Source: Desulfosporosinus sp. FKB
Lineage (GTDB): Bacteria; Bacillota; Desulfitobacteriia; Desulfitobacteriales; Desulfitobacteriaceae
Assembly (NCBI RefSeq): GCF_002196705.1
Contig: NZ_NADJ01000038.1
Location: 1-64,000, forward strand
Direction: 5' to 3'
DNA: 64,000 nucleotides
Below the pieces are notes generated by a model. The model did no database searches. It was not told the DNA's origin and saw nothing but the letters and a program-made list of their open reading frames with translations. Made by a program: the position numbers and the translations under genes. Each line of letters begins with the position of its first letter. Positions within the stretch are counted from its first letter, which is position 1. Positions 54,064-62,370 of the stretch are shown here, piece by piece.

Positions 54064-54100
54064 AGTACTTTCGCCTCCTTCAAGTGTGTCTAAGAATAAT

Positions 54101-54117
54101 TGCAAATTCTGTGCCAA
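54101..54117 (-). promoter_or_regulatory. sigma-54 (-24/-12) promoter of the oxidoreductase operon
   Basis: Minus strand TTGGCACAGAATTTGCA: TGGCAC, five bases, TTGCA, a full match to the -24/-12 consensus, ~40 bases before the delta-subunit start. Confidence 0.9.
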
Positions 54118-54269
54118 TATGAACGTTTGTACAAAAACTAGTCGGAATTTAGTAGAATAGCCTTTACTCTTCTAGGTAATCTCTTAATTCTTAAGCCTTT
54201 GCGACTATTATTTTTCAAGCTGCTAAATTGTGTATTATGAATACTTCAAGTTAAAAAAGCGAAACAACA

Positions 54270-54340
54270 CAAAAGCGTTTCAGACATGAAACGCTTTTGA
54301 AACAACCGTGATTAAACTATGAAACATTTTGAAACAATAC
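54270..54340. promoter_or_regulatory. activator-binding region upstream of the sigma-54 promoter
   Basis: AAAGCGTTTCA-GACA-TGAAACGCTTT is a large palindrome near 54273-54298. TGAAACATTTTGAAACA near 54320-54336 repeats the GTTTCA/TGAAAC core. They lie 155-235 bases upstream of the promoter, right for binding by the adjacent sigma-54 activator. Confidence 0.75.
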
Positions 54341-54383
54341 TACTCTTGCTCTTATCTTTCTAATTTACTGCAAATGGAGCCAA

Positions 54384-56315
54384 TTATCCCTTAACTCCAT
54401 GCAGTTTACGCCAAAGCGTTGTTCGGCTAATTCCCAACCGCCGAGCTGCCTCCGTTTTATTGCCTCTGCATTCTTGCAATGTTCTTCGAATCAAGTTTTG
54501 TTCGACATTTTCGAGTCCTTTTCGCATGGATTCTTCCCCAATATCTCTGTCGTCGAGCTTTGTCCCCCCGGAAAACGAATGGGCTTCAGCGCTTTGGCGT
54601 TCGATGAGTAAAGCATGAATAATATTTTCGACTGTAATTTCCTTCTCCCACCTTTGCATAACTAAACGTTCCATGGCATTGCGAAGTTCTCGTATATTTC
54701 CAGGCCACGAATAATCTAATAATAGTTTCTCGGCCTCAGAAGAGAATTTGCCGATCGGGCGATTCATTTTATGACAAAATAGTTCGAGAAAATGCTTGGC
54801 AATAAGAAGAATATCGTTTCCACGATCTGCAAGCTGCGGAATGATAATCGACAAAACATTTAACCGATAAAATAAGTCTTCACGGAAACTGCCTTCATCA
54901 ACCATTTCTCGCAGGTTTCGATGGGTTGCCGTAATTAAACGGACATCGATCGGTAAAATACTGCTGTCTCCAAGGCGCATCACTTCACCCTCTTCAAGAA
55001 CTCGTAAAAGTCTCGCTTGCAAGGAAGGGGCCATTTCTCCAACTTCATCTAAGAACAATGTGCCTCCATGGGCCATTTCAAAGACACCCGCTTTACCTCC
55101 TTTGCGCGCCCCGGTGAAAGCTCCCTCAACATAGCCAAAGAGCTCACTTTCTAATAAGTTCTCCGGCAAAGCTGCACAGTTAATTGCGACGAACGGTCCA
55201 TTATGACGCGGACTGGCATTATGAATGGCCTGCGCAAACATCTCTTTGCCGGATCCCGTTTTGCCTAAGAGTAAAACCGTTGAATTCACTAACGCATATT
55301 CCTTAGCCAGCCCTACAACCTCTTTTAGGGGATTACTTTGTCCGAGAATATCTTCAAAACGATGCTTGGCCACATGCCCGCGTTCGGCCAAAGTACGCCT
55401 GATTTTATGTTCAAGACTTTGCAATCGGGCAACCGTTTGAAACGTTGTCACGACTCCCTCGACCTTCTCATCAACAATTATGGGGACACGATTGGCTACA
55501 ACTTTCGAGCGTCCGATTTCAATAATTTGCCCCAAATCAGCTTTCCCGCCCATTAAAACCTCACGACAGCCTGCTTTGGGAATAACGTCTGTCACAAATC
55601 GCCCAATTGCTTTTTCAGCTGTCCAACCGGTAAGTTTTTCTAAAACAGGATTAAATACACTAATACAGCCTTGGTCATCAAGGGCAATGACACCATCATA
55701 AATAAAATCGAGAATTGCCTTAAGCTGTCCTGTTCGGCGCTGTTCCTGCTTTCTAACCTCTTGCACGCGAATTGCCTCGGCCAGAGCCCGACGCACAGCC
55801 TCTCGCCCTGAGCCGATCACAACGGATTTCATGCCGAACTCCTCTGCTTTTTTGGCCATTGCAATCTTACCGATGACAACCTCAACGTCGGCTTCCTTTA
55901 AGACTCTAATTCCCTGAAAAATATCTTGATCTTGATCAGTTAGAGTATATTTAACGAATTCTTCGCCGACGAGTTTCTCGAACTCGTGTACACTTTGAAT
56001 AATCTCTTCTATATCAACGATACCAATCCGCTTGCCAAGTTTCTTGGCCTGCAGATAGGCTTTTAATATATCAAATCCTCCTATTAGGACCTCAACGACC
56101 GGTAAAGAGACTGCCGCTTTATGCATCATCCAGGCGGTGACACCGCGACTTATGATGACATGATATCCCTGGTTCTCTGCCTCCTGGGCAAGTTGAACGC
56201 CTTCTTCGACTCGAGCCACTTTAATATCTATCTTCGGAAAGTCATCCTCTTCTATTACTTCTCGAAATAAACGAGCCAGTTCTTCCATCGGCGAGATAAC
56301 TAAAATTTCTGCCAT
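54384..56315 (-). CDS. sigma-54-dependent activator with PrpR-type N-terminal domain
   Basis: A 643-residue activator. Residues 1-~190 are the PrpR-N effector domain (ISPMEELARLFREVIEED; SRGVTAWMMHKAAVSLPVVEV), known to sense organic acid or acyl-CoA type ligands. A PAS domain follows (~200-300). The AAA+ part has GKTGSGKEMF near 350, GAFTGARKGG near 420 and FLDEVGEM near 440. The C-terminus has a Fis-type HTH (KTEAARRLGISRTTLWRKL). It stands upstream of, and parallel to, the oxidoreductase operon with its -24/-12 promoter and palindromic sites between them, so it very probably activates that operon. Confidence 0.9.
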   Translation of the reverse strand: MAEILVISPMEELARLFREVIEEDDFPKIDIKVARVEEGVQLAQEAENQGYHVIISRGVTAWMMHKAAVSLPVVEVLIGGFDILKAYLQAKKLGKRIGIVDIEEIIQSVHEFEKLVGEEFVKYTLTDQDQDIFQGIRVLKEADVEVVIGKIAMAKKAEEFGMKSVVIGSGREAVRRALAEAIRVQEVRKQEQRRTGQLKAILDFIYDGVIALDDQGCISVFNPVLEKLTGWTAEKAIGRFVTDVIPKAGCREVLMGGKADLGQIIEIGRSKVVANRVPIIVDEKVEGVVTTFQTVARLQSLEHKIRRTLAERGHVAKHRFEDILGQSNPLKEVVGLAKEYALVNSTVLLLGKTGSGKEMFAQAIHNASPRHNGPFVAINCAALPENLLESELFGYVEGAFTGARKGGKAGVFEMAHGGTLFLDEVGEMAPSLQARLLRVLEEGEVMRLGDSSILPIDVRLITATHRNLREMVDEGSFREDLFYRLNVLSIIIPQLADRGNDILLIAKHFLELFCHKMNRPIGKFSSEAEKLLLDYSWPGNIRELRNAMERLVMQRWEKEITVENIIHALLIERQSAEAHSFSGGTKLDDRDIGEESMRKGLENVEQNLIRRTLQECRGNKTEAARRLGISRTTLWRKLHGVKG

Positions 56316-56369
56316 TGCAGAATATCCTCCTTATTCCTTTGCTTAGAGACTGCTTTTTCAACGAAGAGG

Positions 56370-56410
56370 CAAAAAGCACAGGCAAAACAAACTGCCCTGT
56401 GCTCAAAATC
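56370..56410 (-). terminator. terminator of the VanW gene
   Basis: Minus strand AGCACAGGGC pairs with GCCTGTGCT, followed by TTTTGCC. The remaining spacer up to 56619 shows nothing else of note. Confidence 0.65.
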
Positions 56411-56619
56411 CCTAAGCAATTTTGCAAAATACTATTTTTTTCGCTCTCTCCTTCTGATTTTAGCAGAAAGAAAGAGCTGACAAAAGGTTATAACTCTCCG
56501 AATTTTATTACCGTATGAACATATATAAAGCAGTTAATTTCATTTTCGTCAGTCAAGGAAAAAGCCCGTACCATTTGCCCCATTAGAGGGCTAAACCAGT
56601 TCGGAAATAATAGCTTAGC

Positions 56620-57774
56620 TTATTGTTTCTTCTTGGCTTTTCCATATAGCTTAAAGGATAGAGAATGACCATTTATATCACTTCGAATAAGAATGAAATC
56701 CCCCGAGTCATTTCTGAACTTGAAATCCAGATCAGGGTATGCAACCGTTGCATCCTGCCCTGGAGGAACATAAGTAACAGGCAGGCTATGACGCGAACGC
56801 TCAACTACAGTTACGGATGAGGCTGCTAAATGAACGGCATTGTATAACGTGCTGGAGACTTGACAGACTCCGCCGCCTAAACCCGGCACGAAGGAATTCC
56901 CTTCAATAATCATTGCTTCTTGATACCCAGCTTTAACAGTTCTAGGTCCTACAGTTTGGTTAAACGAAAACGTCTCTCCCGGTTTCAGAACCAAACCATC
57001 AATAGCTTTGGCTGCTAGCTTGAGATTAATTGTTCGTTCTTTTTGATTTAAATCGAAGATGGTTGAGTATTCACTAATAAGACCGTAGCTTTTTACTTTC
57101 TCCAGGTCCTTTTGGGTTATACCTGGCTTTATGCTTTTAAATGGGATAGGGATTTGTGCTATATCTTCGAAAGGAACCCTTTTTATGCTTGTTATTAGGC
57201 TCTCGACATCAACTTGTTTCTCAGCCTTTTCGGCGACTATCTGCATTGAGTTATCAGGATTAAAGATAAAGTGCGCATTCTCTGCGGGACTGTTCAAACT
57301 CGAGAGATGTTGAGTTAGGATGCCCGACAGAGTTTGATTATTCCATTTATAGTCTGGTGTAAAAGCTATACCCCAACTTGCTCTTAATTTGGCTGCAGCT
57401 TTATTAAAGATATTCCCTTCTCGTCCGATGAGATAGGCCTGCTGCAGTGGCTCTTCATAGGAATATGTGAAACCAAGTTCTTTCATCGTCAATGAAAAGG
57501 TTTTCTCGCCGGCTGTGAGCTGAAGAGGACGTTCGTATAGTTTCGTTCTCTGTTGTTCCAACTTGAACTTGGCGTCTGCAAATGATAATTGTCCTAAGGG
57601 AATTTCTAAGGCAATACCCTTGGCAATCTGTCCCGTGTCCCTGGTATATAAAACGAGTGAAACACCTATCCCACCGATAATTACAACAGCAATAATGACA
57701 ACAATTATGAGGGTGTATCGTTTGGTTGAAATCAGTGGTTTTGACTCATCTGCGGAGCCGGAATCTTTATCCAC
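56620..57774 (-). CDS. VanW family protein
   Basis: A 384-residue membrane-anchored protein. There is a short cytoplasmic N-terminus, one membrane helix (residues ~22-44, Ile/Val-rich), a peptidoglycan-binding-like region (about 55-210) and the VanW domain near 225-365: LKPGETFSFNQTVGPRT, GLGGGVCQVSSTLYNAV and RSRHSLPVTYVPPGQDA. VanW proteins occur in some vancomycin-resistance clusters, but most, as here with no van genes nearby, are of unknown cell-envelope function. Confidence 0.87.
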   Translation of the reverse strand: MDKDSGSADESKPLISTKRYTLIIVVIIAVVIIGGIGVSLVLYTRDTGQIAKGIALEIPLGQLSFADAKFKLEQQRTKLYERPLQLTAGEKTFSLTMKELGFTYSYEEPLQQAYLIGREGNIFNKAAAKLRASWGIAFTPDYKWNNQTLSGILTQHLSSLNSPAENAHFIFNPDNSMQIVAEKAEKQVDVESLITSIKRVPFEDIAQIPIPFKSIKPGITQKDLEKVKSYGLISEYSTIFDLNQKERTINLKLAAKAIDGLVLKPGETFSFNQTVGPRTVKAGYQEAMIIEGNSFVPGLGGGVCQVSSTLYNAVHLAASSVTVVERSRHSLPVTYVPPGQDATVAYPDLDFKFRNDSGDFILIRSDINGHSLSFKLYGKAKKKQ

Positions 57775-57886
57775 ATTAAAATCTCCCTTCTCGCTTCGTA
57801 ACGTTTAACTATATGCGGGAAGGAAGAAAAACTTCATAGATCTTCTGTTGGATAATGCTGGAGAAAACATACAGTCATTAAGTCTG

Positions 57887-57936
57887 AATTCATAATTCTT
57901 CCTTCGATACGTGAGGAAGAATTATGAGTTTTTAAG
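57887..57936 (+). terminator. hairpin with U-tract in the vanW/cupredoxin divergent spacer
   Basis: CATAATTCTTCCT pairs with AGGAAGAATTATG, then AGTTTTTAAG. It is upstream of both divergent genes, so it may be an attenuator, a barrier to antisense reading or an old repeat. Confidence 0.5.
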
Positions 57937-57949
57937 AAAAGGTTTAGAA

Positions 57950-58004
57950 ATTCACAAGAAATTCACAACTCATTCACAGCAAAATCGTATTGAATTCCTA
58001 TACT
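57950..58004 (+). promoter_or_regulatory. three 11-bp-spaced direct repeats plus -10 box before the cupredoxin gene
   Basis: ATTCACA occurs at 57950, 57961 and 57972, exactly 11 bp apart. TATACT (57999-58004) follows 19-20 bp after the last repeat with no good -35 box. This is the classic layout for activation by an OmpR/PhoB-type response regulator, and such a gene lies 2 kb downstream. Confidence 0.7.
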
Positions 58005-58053
58005 TAAACCATAAAATCGCAGATCAACCTTTTAAACACAGGAGGAACTAAGA

Positions 58054-59001
58054 ATGAAAAAAACAAAATGGATTGTAGGTCTCTCAATCGCAGGCTTAAT
58101 AGCTTTTTCGGGTTCGGTGTATGCTGCTATGAACTCTAAATCCGTAATAGCTCATTCCTTTGGGAACAACAGCAACTATTTACTTACTGCTTATAAAAAT
58201 TCAGCGATGCAAACAGCCGCTGATACTTCATCGTCTGTAAATCAACCTGTAAATCCCCCCCAATTTTCAGCAGATAGCAATTCAAACACCAGCCCGGGAT
58301 CTTACGGATTTCCTGGCGGGTATGGTATGATGGGCGGTTACGGCTTCAATGACAGCCCTGGTGGTTACGGCATGATGGGCGGCTACTACAGCAATAGTTC
58401 CGGGAACAACGGCTCCGGGAACAATAACTCCAGCAATGGCCTGGCAGGTTCCTATTGCGGTGGCTATGGATTCATGAATGGTTACGGAAATGGAAATGGA
58501 AATGGTAATGGAAACGGGAACACATATAGTCAATCTTTAAAGGATACGACTAGTGCGGCAAACGATATGGACTCTTCTTTGACCAATGCCACCGTCGACA
58601 AAAGTTCAAACACCATAACTTATACCGGGTCAGCAATAAAAATTGTTATGCTGGGCGGACCTGAGGAAGCGGACGGCAAATTTGTGATAGGCGGTTTAAT
58701 AAATCCAACTCTAAAAATTCCTCAAGGCGCTAATGTAACTCTGGAAATTATCAATGAGGATAATGGCATGCCCCATGGAGTTGAGATAACAACCGCTGCT
58801 CCCCCTTATGCGTATATGCCGATGATGCAAGGGGCCACTTATCCCGGCAGCTTTATCCCACCAGTTCCGGAATCGGCAAATGGCCAGTATCCCTCTGCCC
58901 AGGTCTCATTCTCCGCGAGTCAAACCGGTGAGTTTTATTATATCTGCCAATACCCTGGGCATGCAGCCAAAGGAATGTTCGGCAAAATCATTATCGGCTA
59001 A
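58054..59001 (+). CDS. secreted Met/Gly/Asn-rich cupredoxin (blue copper protein)
   Basis: A 315-residue exported protein with a signal peptide (residues 1-~25, ending VYAA). Residues ~60-165 are low-complexity: two copies of GGYGMMGGY and an NGN run. The C-terminal ~110 residues form a cupredoxin domain with likely type 1 copper ligands: His in GMPHGVE near 245, then Cys, His and Met in YICQYPGHAAKGMFG near 297-311. It resembles sulfocyanin/plastocyanin-like proteins. Probable role: surface copper-dependent electron transfer or copper binding. Confidence 0.85.
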   Translation: MKKTKWIVGLSIAGLIAFSGSVYAAMNSKSVIAHSFGNNSNYLLTAYKNSAMQTAADTSSSVNQPVNPPQFSADSNSNTSPGSYGFPGGYGMMGGYGFNDSPGGYGMMGGYYSNSSGNNGSGNNNSSNGLAGSYCGGYGFMNGYGNGNGNGNGNGNTYSQSLKDTTSAANDMDSSLTNATVDKSSNTITYTGSAIKIVMLGGPEEADGKFVIGGLINPTLKIPQGANVTLEIINEDNGMPHGVEITTAAPPYAYMPMMQGATYPGSFIPPVPESANGQYPSAQVSFSASQTGEFYYICQYPGHAAKGMFGKIIIG

Positions 59002-59025
59002 GAGCAGTTAATTTTATTTCCAAGA

Positions 59026-59144
59026 AAGTGAACTCGTTCAGCTAAAGCTGAACTTCGGAGCTTCTGTGGGGGACTCTCCCCCACAGAAGCAAGGTTTGGG
59101 AACCACTCCCACATTTAGAAGTGGGAGTCTTACGATTCAATAAA
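59026..59144 (+). repeat. structured interspersed element, copy J (compact)
   Basis: A ~118 bp copy after GTGA: left hairpin GTTCAGCTAAAGCTGAAC, central stem GCTTCTGTGGGGG paired with CCCCCACAGAAGC (perfect), right hairpin ACTCCCACatttaGTGGGAGT-type and CTTACGATTCAATAAA. Inner hairpins are lost but the central stem is longer. Confidence 0.82.
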
Positions 59145-59241
59145 CACTAGAAATATTAAAACGGCTCCGGAGTCAAAAATCTCAGAGTCGCCTTTCTGTC
59201 TCGAACTACTTACAGAAGTCTTAGGGGGATGTAGACGTAAC

Positions 59242-59865
59242 ATGGAAAACAATCAAAAATCCCAAAAGTTTAAGGCCATCATGATTGCCAGTTTATTAAT
59301 TTTCAGTCTCGCAGGAGCAGGGGCCTATGGGTATTTTAAAGGTTCTTCGAGCGGAAATTCTTCTGCCGCTTCATCTGCCTCTTCGGCAAACAGTGACTAT
59401 ACAAGCTTAAAAGGCCGAGTCAATCAGCTGACGCAACAAGTTCGATCAAACCCCAATGAGATTCAACTTCAACAAGATTTAGGCAACGCCTATTATGACT
59501 TGGGAACTGCTGCTCGAACGGCTGCTCCTAATGAAGCCAAAAATGATTTTGTGCAAGCAACTAAATACTACCAAAACGTTCTCCAGAGCAAACAAGATAT
59601 TAATGTTTTAACCGATATGGCTACTGCAGCCTTCTATAGCGGACAAAATGAATTAGCGGATATGAGCTATCAAAAAGCAATCCATGAGAATCCCGATTTC
59701 CAGCAGGCCTTATTTAATTACGGAGTTTTCACATATCAAATCAAGAAAAATTATGCCGCGGCAATACAGTTATGGCAAACAGCCCTGGCTAAAGATCCCA
59801 ACGGACCCAATGTCGATGAAATTAAGAAGTTAATCGCCGAAGCAAAAAAAGGACAAATTTCTTAA
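59242..59865 (+). CDS. membrane-anchored TPR protein
   Basis: A 207-residue protein with an N-terminal membrane helix (residues ~11-30, IMIASLLIFSLAGAGAYGYF), a Ser/Ala-rich linker and then three or four TPR-like repeats (LQQDLGNAYYDLGTAAR; ATAAFYSGQNELADMSYQKAI; GVFTYQIKKNYAAAIQLWQTAL). It probably holds a protein partner at the outer face of the membrane. It lies between the cupredoxin and the two-component genes; a terminator follows. The partner is unknown. Confidence 0.8.
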   Translation: MENNQKSQKFKAIMIASLLIFSLAGAGAYGYFKGSSSGNSSAASSASSANSDYTSLKGRVNQLTQQVRSNPNEIQLQQDLGNAYYDLGTAARTAAPNEAKNDFVQATKYYQNVLQSKQDINVLTDMATAAFYSGQNELADMSYQKAIHENPDFQQALFNYGVFTYQIKKNYAAAIQLWQTALAKDPNGPNVDEIKKLIAEAKKGQIS

Positions 59866-59917
59866 TTGAGGTTTTTGAAAATTTATTGCCTTTATAGAAG
59901 ATTAGAGTCTTCAAAAA

Positions 59918-59958
59918 TTAAGGAGCGCACCCGTTTAAGACGAGTGCGTTCCTTATTA
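59918..59958 (+). terminator. terminator after the TPR gene
   Basis: AGGAGCGCAC(C)CG pairs with CGAGTGCGTTCCTT around TTTAAGA, then TATTAGG. Confidence 0.65.
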
Positions 59959-59989
59959 GGAAACTAACCAAGTCTTTAATTACTTGAGA

Positions 59990-60019
59990 TTGTCTAAAAA
60001 TGTTGTTTCCTTGTATAAT
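59990..60019 (+). promoter_or_regulatory. promoter of the two-component operon
   Basis: TTGTCT (59990-59995), 18 bp, TATAAT (60014-60019), 34 bases before the response-regulator ATG. Confidence 0.6.
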
Positions 60020-60052
60020 AGCTATAGCCCTTTGGAATGGAGGAACTAATTT

Positions 60053-60745
60053 ATGAGAATATTGCTTGTCGATGATGAAAAGAAAATCACTTCAGTGCTA
60101 AAAGCCTACCTTCAACAAGAAGGCTTTCAAGTGAATACTGCCCTCAATGGTCTAATTGCCCTGGCTATGTTTAATGAAAACTCTTATGATCTTGTTATCC
60201 TGGACTTAATGCTCCCCGGTATGTCAGGAACAGAAATATGCCAAGAAATTCGAAAAACCTCCTCAGTACCGATAATTATGCTCACAGCTAAAGTGGAAGA
60301 AGAAGACCGTATTCAAGGTTTAAGTATCGGTGCCGATGATTACATTACCAAGCCCTTCAGCCCTCGTGAAGTCGTTGCCCGTGTAAGGGCAGTCCTTCGG
60401 CGGTCAAATAACGAGACCTCTCCTCTTGCGGATGTCATTACTTACGACAATGGTCTCACCATCGATAACATTCAGCATGAAATTCGACTTCAAGATCAGG
60501 AAGTCTTTCTAACTCCTACTGAATTTAAAATTCTGGGTGCGCTGGCCAAACATCCCGGACGAGTTTATTCTCGAGGCCAATTGGTGGAAATCGTTCAGGG
60601 CCACGACTTCGAAGGAGATGACCGTGTTATAGACGCCCATATTAAAAAAATTCGCCAAAAAATCGAAATAACACCAAGCGATCCTCAAATTATTATGACG
60701 GTTTACGGAGTTGGCTATAAATTCAACCCCAACGCCGGAGGATAA
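60053..60745 (+). CDS. OmpR/PhoB family response regulator
   Basis: A 230-residue regulator. The receiver domain (1-~120) has the acidic pair DDE at 7-9 region, the phospho-acceptor Asp in LVILDLMLPG near 51, the Thr/Ala position in MLTAK and the Lys in DYITKPFSP near 101. The winged-helix DNA-binding domain is at 130-228 (LTPTEFKILGAL; VIDAHIKKIRQKI). It forms a pair with the kinase that starts 2 bases downstream. It is a good candidate to bind the 11-bp direct repeats before the cupredoxin gene. Confidence 0.92.
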   Translation: MRILLVDDEKKITSVLKAYLQQEGFQVNTALNGLIALAMFNENSYDLVILDLMLPGMSGTEICQEIRKTSSVPIIMLTAKVEEEDRIQGLSIGADDYITKPFSPREVVARVRAVLRRSNNETSPLADVITYDNGLTIDNIQHEIRLQDQEVFLTPTEFKILGALAKHPGRVYSRGQLVEIVQGHDFEGDDRVIDAHIKKIRQKIEITPSDPQIIMTVYGVGYKFNPNAGG

Positions 60746-60746
60746 G

Positions 60747-62129
60747 ATGAGAAAAAAATTATTTCTGTCCACCCTTATCATTACCCTTATCACCCTAACC
60801 TTTAGCATACTTGCTGTTGATCTTGTTTTTCACCAGCAATTCAGTAATTACTTAACGAAAACCAACGAAACATTAATAGAACAATTACCCTCACTTCTTA
60901 GCGCCGCCTATCAGAGCAAGGGGACTTGGGATCCTGCTTCACTCCAAGAAATCAGCCAATCACTCCCAGCAGGGACAATTGTTACCTTAACTGATTCCGG
61001 TGGCAAACAAATTACTACGTTAAGCAACATGATGGGCGGTATGATGAATAGTCAGGGCGGAATGAGTATGGGGATGTCGATGTACTCTACTCCAGCCACA
61101 AGTTGGAAAACGAAAACTTTGACCGTTTCCGGACCTCAAGGGATTCTGGCTACGGCCTCTGTCCGCTACCCCTCATCGGCAGCGATTCTCAATCCCCAGG
61201 ACGTCCAATTTCAGTCCTCAGTCTTTTACTCTCTACTGTTAGCCGGAAGTTTGGCCTTACTATTTGGAATTATACTCAGTTATTTTACCAGTCGTCATCT
61301 CGTTAAACCGCTGAAACGATTAACTCAAGCTGCTGATCACATCGGCAAAGGCCACTTAGATGAACGAGTAGATATTATGACCAACGATGAGGTCGGACAA
61401 TTAGCCGTGGCATTTAACGTGATGGTAGACAATTTAAAACGCCAGGAAACTCTCCGCAAACAGTTTACGGCAGATATTGCCCATGAACTGCGTACTCCCC
61501 TAACATCCATCAAAAGCTACATTGAAGCATTTCAAGATAACGTTCTGCCGGCAGATGAAGAAAACCTTTCCTCTATCCATGAGGAAATTGATCGCCTTGT
61601 TGATCTATCAAGTGATTTAAAAGACTTAAATGTGGCCGAAATGGGGGCTTTGACTCCTATCTTCGAATCAATCGACTTAAAGCATCTCCTGGAAAAAGTT
61701 ATTCATAGTCTCAATCCCTTAATTCAAGAAAAACAATTAACTTTCAATTGGAATCCTCCCGCCGAATCGATAATTACGACGGGTGACGGTCGACTCTTAA
61801 CAAGATTGTTTTATAATCTAATACACAATGCTTATCGATATTCGAATGTTGGCGGTAAAGTAACTGTCACTTTGAAACCAGAACCCAATTTTTCAACAGT
61901 CAGTATCAAAAACACGGGCAGCGGCATTCCGAAAGAGGAACTTCCTTTTATCTTTGAGCGCTTTTACCGTACCGACAAATCCCGCGCCCGCGAAACTGGA
62001 GGAACGGGTATTGGTCTCGCACTAGTACGACAAATCACTGCCCTTCATCAAGGAACGATCCATGTTCAAAGCGAAGTTGGCGAGGAGACGGTATTTAGTG
62101 TCCAGCTTCCAAGAAAAATCCAACAATGA
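60747..62129 (+). CDS. sensor histidine kinase with Met-rich extracytoplasmic region
   Basis: A 460-residue kinase. Two membrane helices (~7-27 and ~160-182) flank an external sensor region with MMGGMMNSQGGMSMGMSM near residues 94-112, a Met/Gly-rich stretch. Then come HAMP (~185-237), HisKA with AHELRTPLTSIKSY near 250 and HATPase (NLIHNAYRYS; GSGIPKEELPFIFERFYR; GTGIGLALV). The start is ATG 60747 after GGAGG. The Met cluster mirrors that of the nearby cupredoxin and suggests copper(I) sensing, an inference. Confidence 0.9.
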   Translation: MRKKLFLSTLIITLITLTFSILAVDLVFHQQFSNYLTKTNETLIEQLPSLLSAAYQSKGTWDPASLQEISQSLPAGTIVTLTDSGGKQITTLSNMMGGMMNSQGGMSMGMSMYSTPATSWKTKTLTVSGPQGILATASVRYPSSAAILNPQDVQFQSSVFYSLLLAGSLALLFGIILSYFTSRHLVKPLKRLTQAADHIGKGHLDERVDIMTNDEVGQLAVAFNVMVDNLKRQETLRKQFTADIAHELRTPLTSIKSYIEAFQDNVLPADEENLSSIHEEIDRLVDLSSDLKDLNVAEMGALTPIFESIDLKHLLEKVIHSLNPLIQEKQLTFNWNPPAESIITTGDGRLLTRLFYNLIHNAYRYSNVGGKVTVTLKPEPNFSTVSIKNTGSGIPKEELPFIFERFYRTDKSRARETGGTGIGLALVRQITALHQGTIHVQSEVGEETVFSVQLPRKIQQ

Positions 62130-62224
62130 CTCGACTATTCTTAACCACTTTCTATCTATTCTTCTTATATTCAAAATGCCATCGTCAAGTAACTTCCCTT
62201 TCTTGGATGAAAATAGATTAAACT

Positions 62225-62266
62225 ACAAGGAACTGTTTTGGCCTCGAGCCAGAACAGTTCCTTGTA
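62225..62266 (+). terminator. terminator after the kinase gene
   Basis: ACAAGGAACTGTT pairs perfectly with AACAGTTCCTTGT around a TTGGCCTCGAGCCAG loop that itself pairs. It is also downstream of the convergent anti-sigma gene and may serve both. Confidence 0.75.
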
Positions 62267-62370
62267 AGTCTTTAAGCATTACTTCCATTTATCTATATCA
62301 ATAGATCCTTTATTTCTCAACTGACTCACTTTAAATCACTTGAAATTAGTGGTATTCGTTGTACCATAAT

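Noticed and set aside
56620-57774. Part of a vancomycin-resistance cluster
   Set aside because: No vanHAX or vanRS-like genes beside it; VanW proteins are common alone in Firmicutes.
58282-58533. 83-codon frame opposite the Gly/Asn-rich part of the cupredoxin
   Set aside because: Low-complexity artefact (Ile/Val/Ala-rich reverse of Gly/Asn codons).
5040-59144. Repeated hairpin blocks as CRISPR arrays
   Set aside because: Copies are kilobases apart, on both strands, and are single units with internal structure; no regular spacers.
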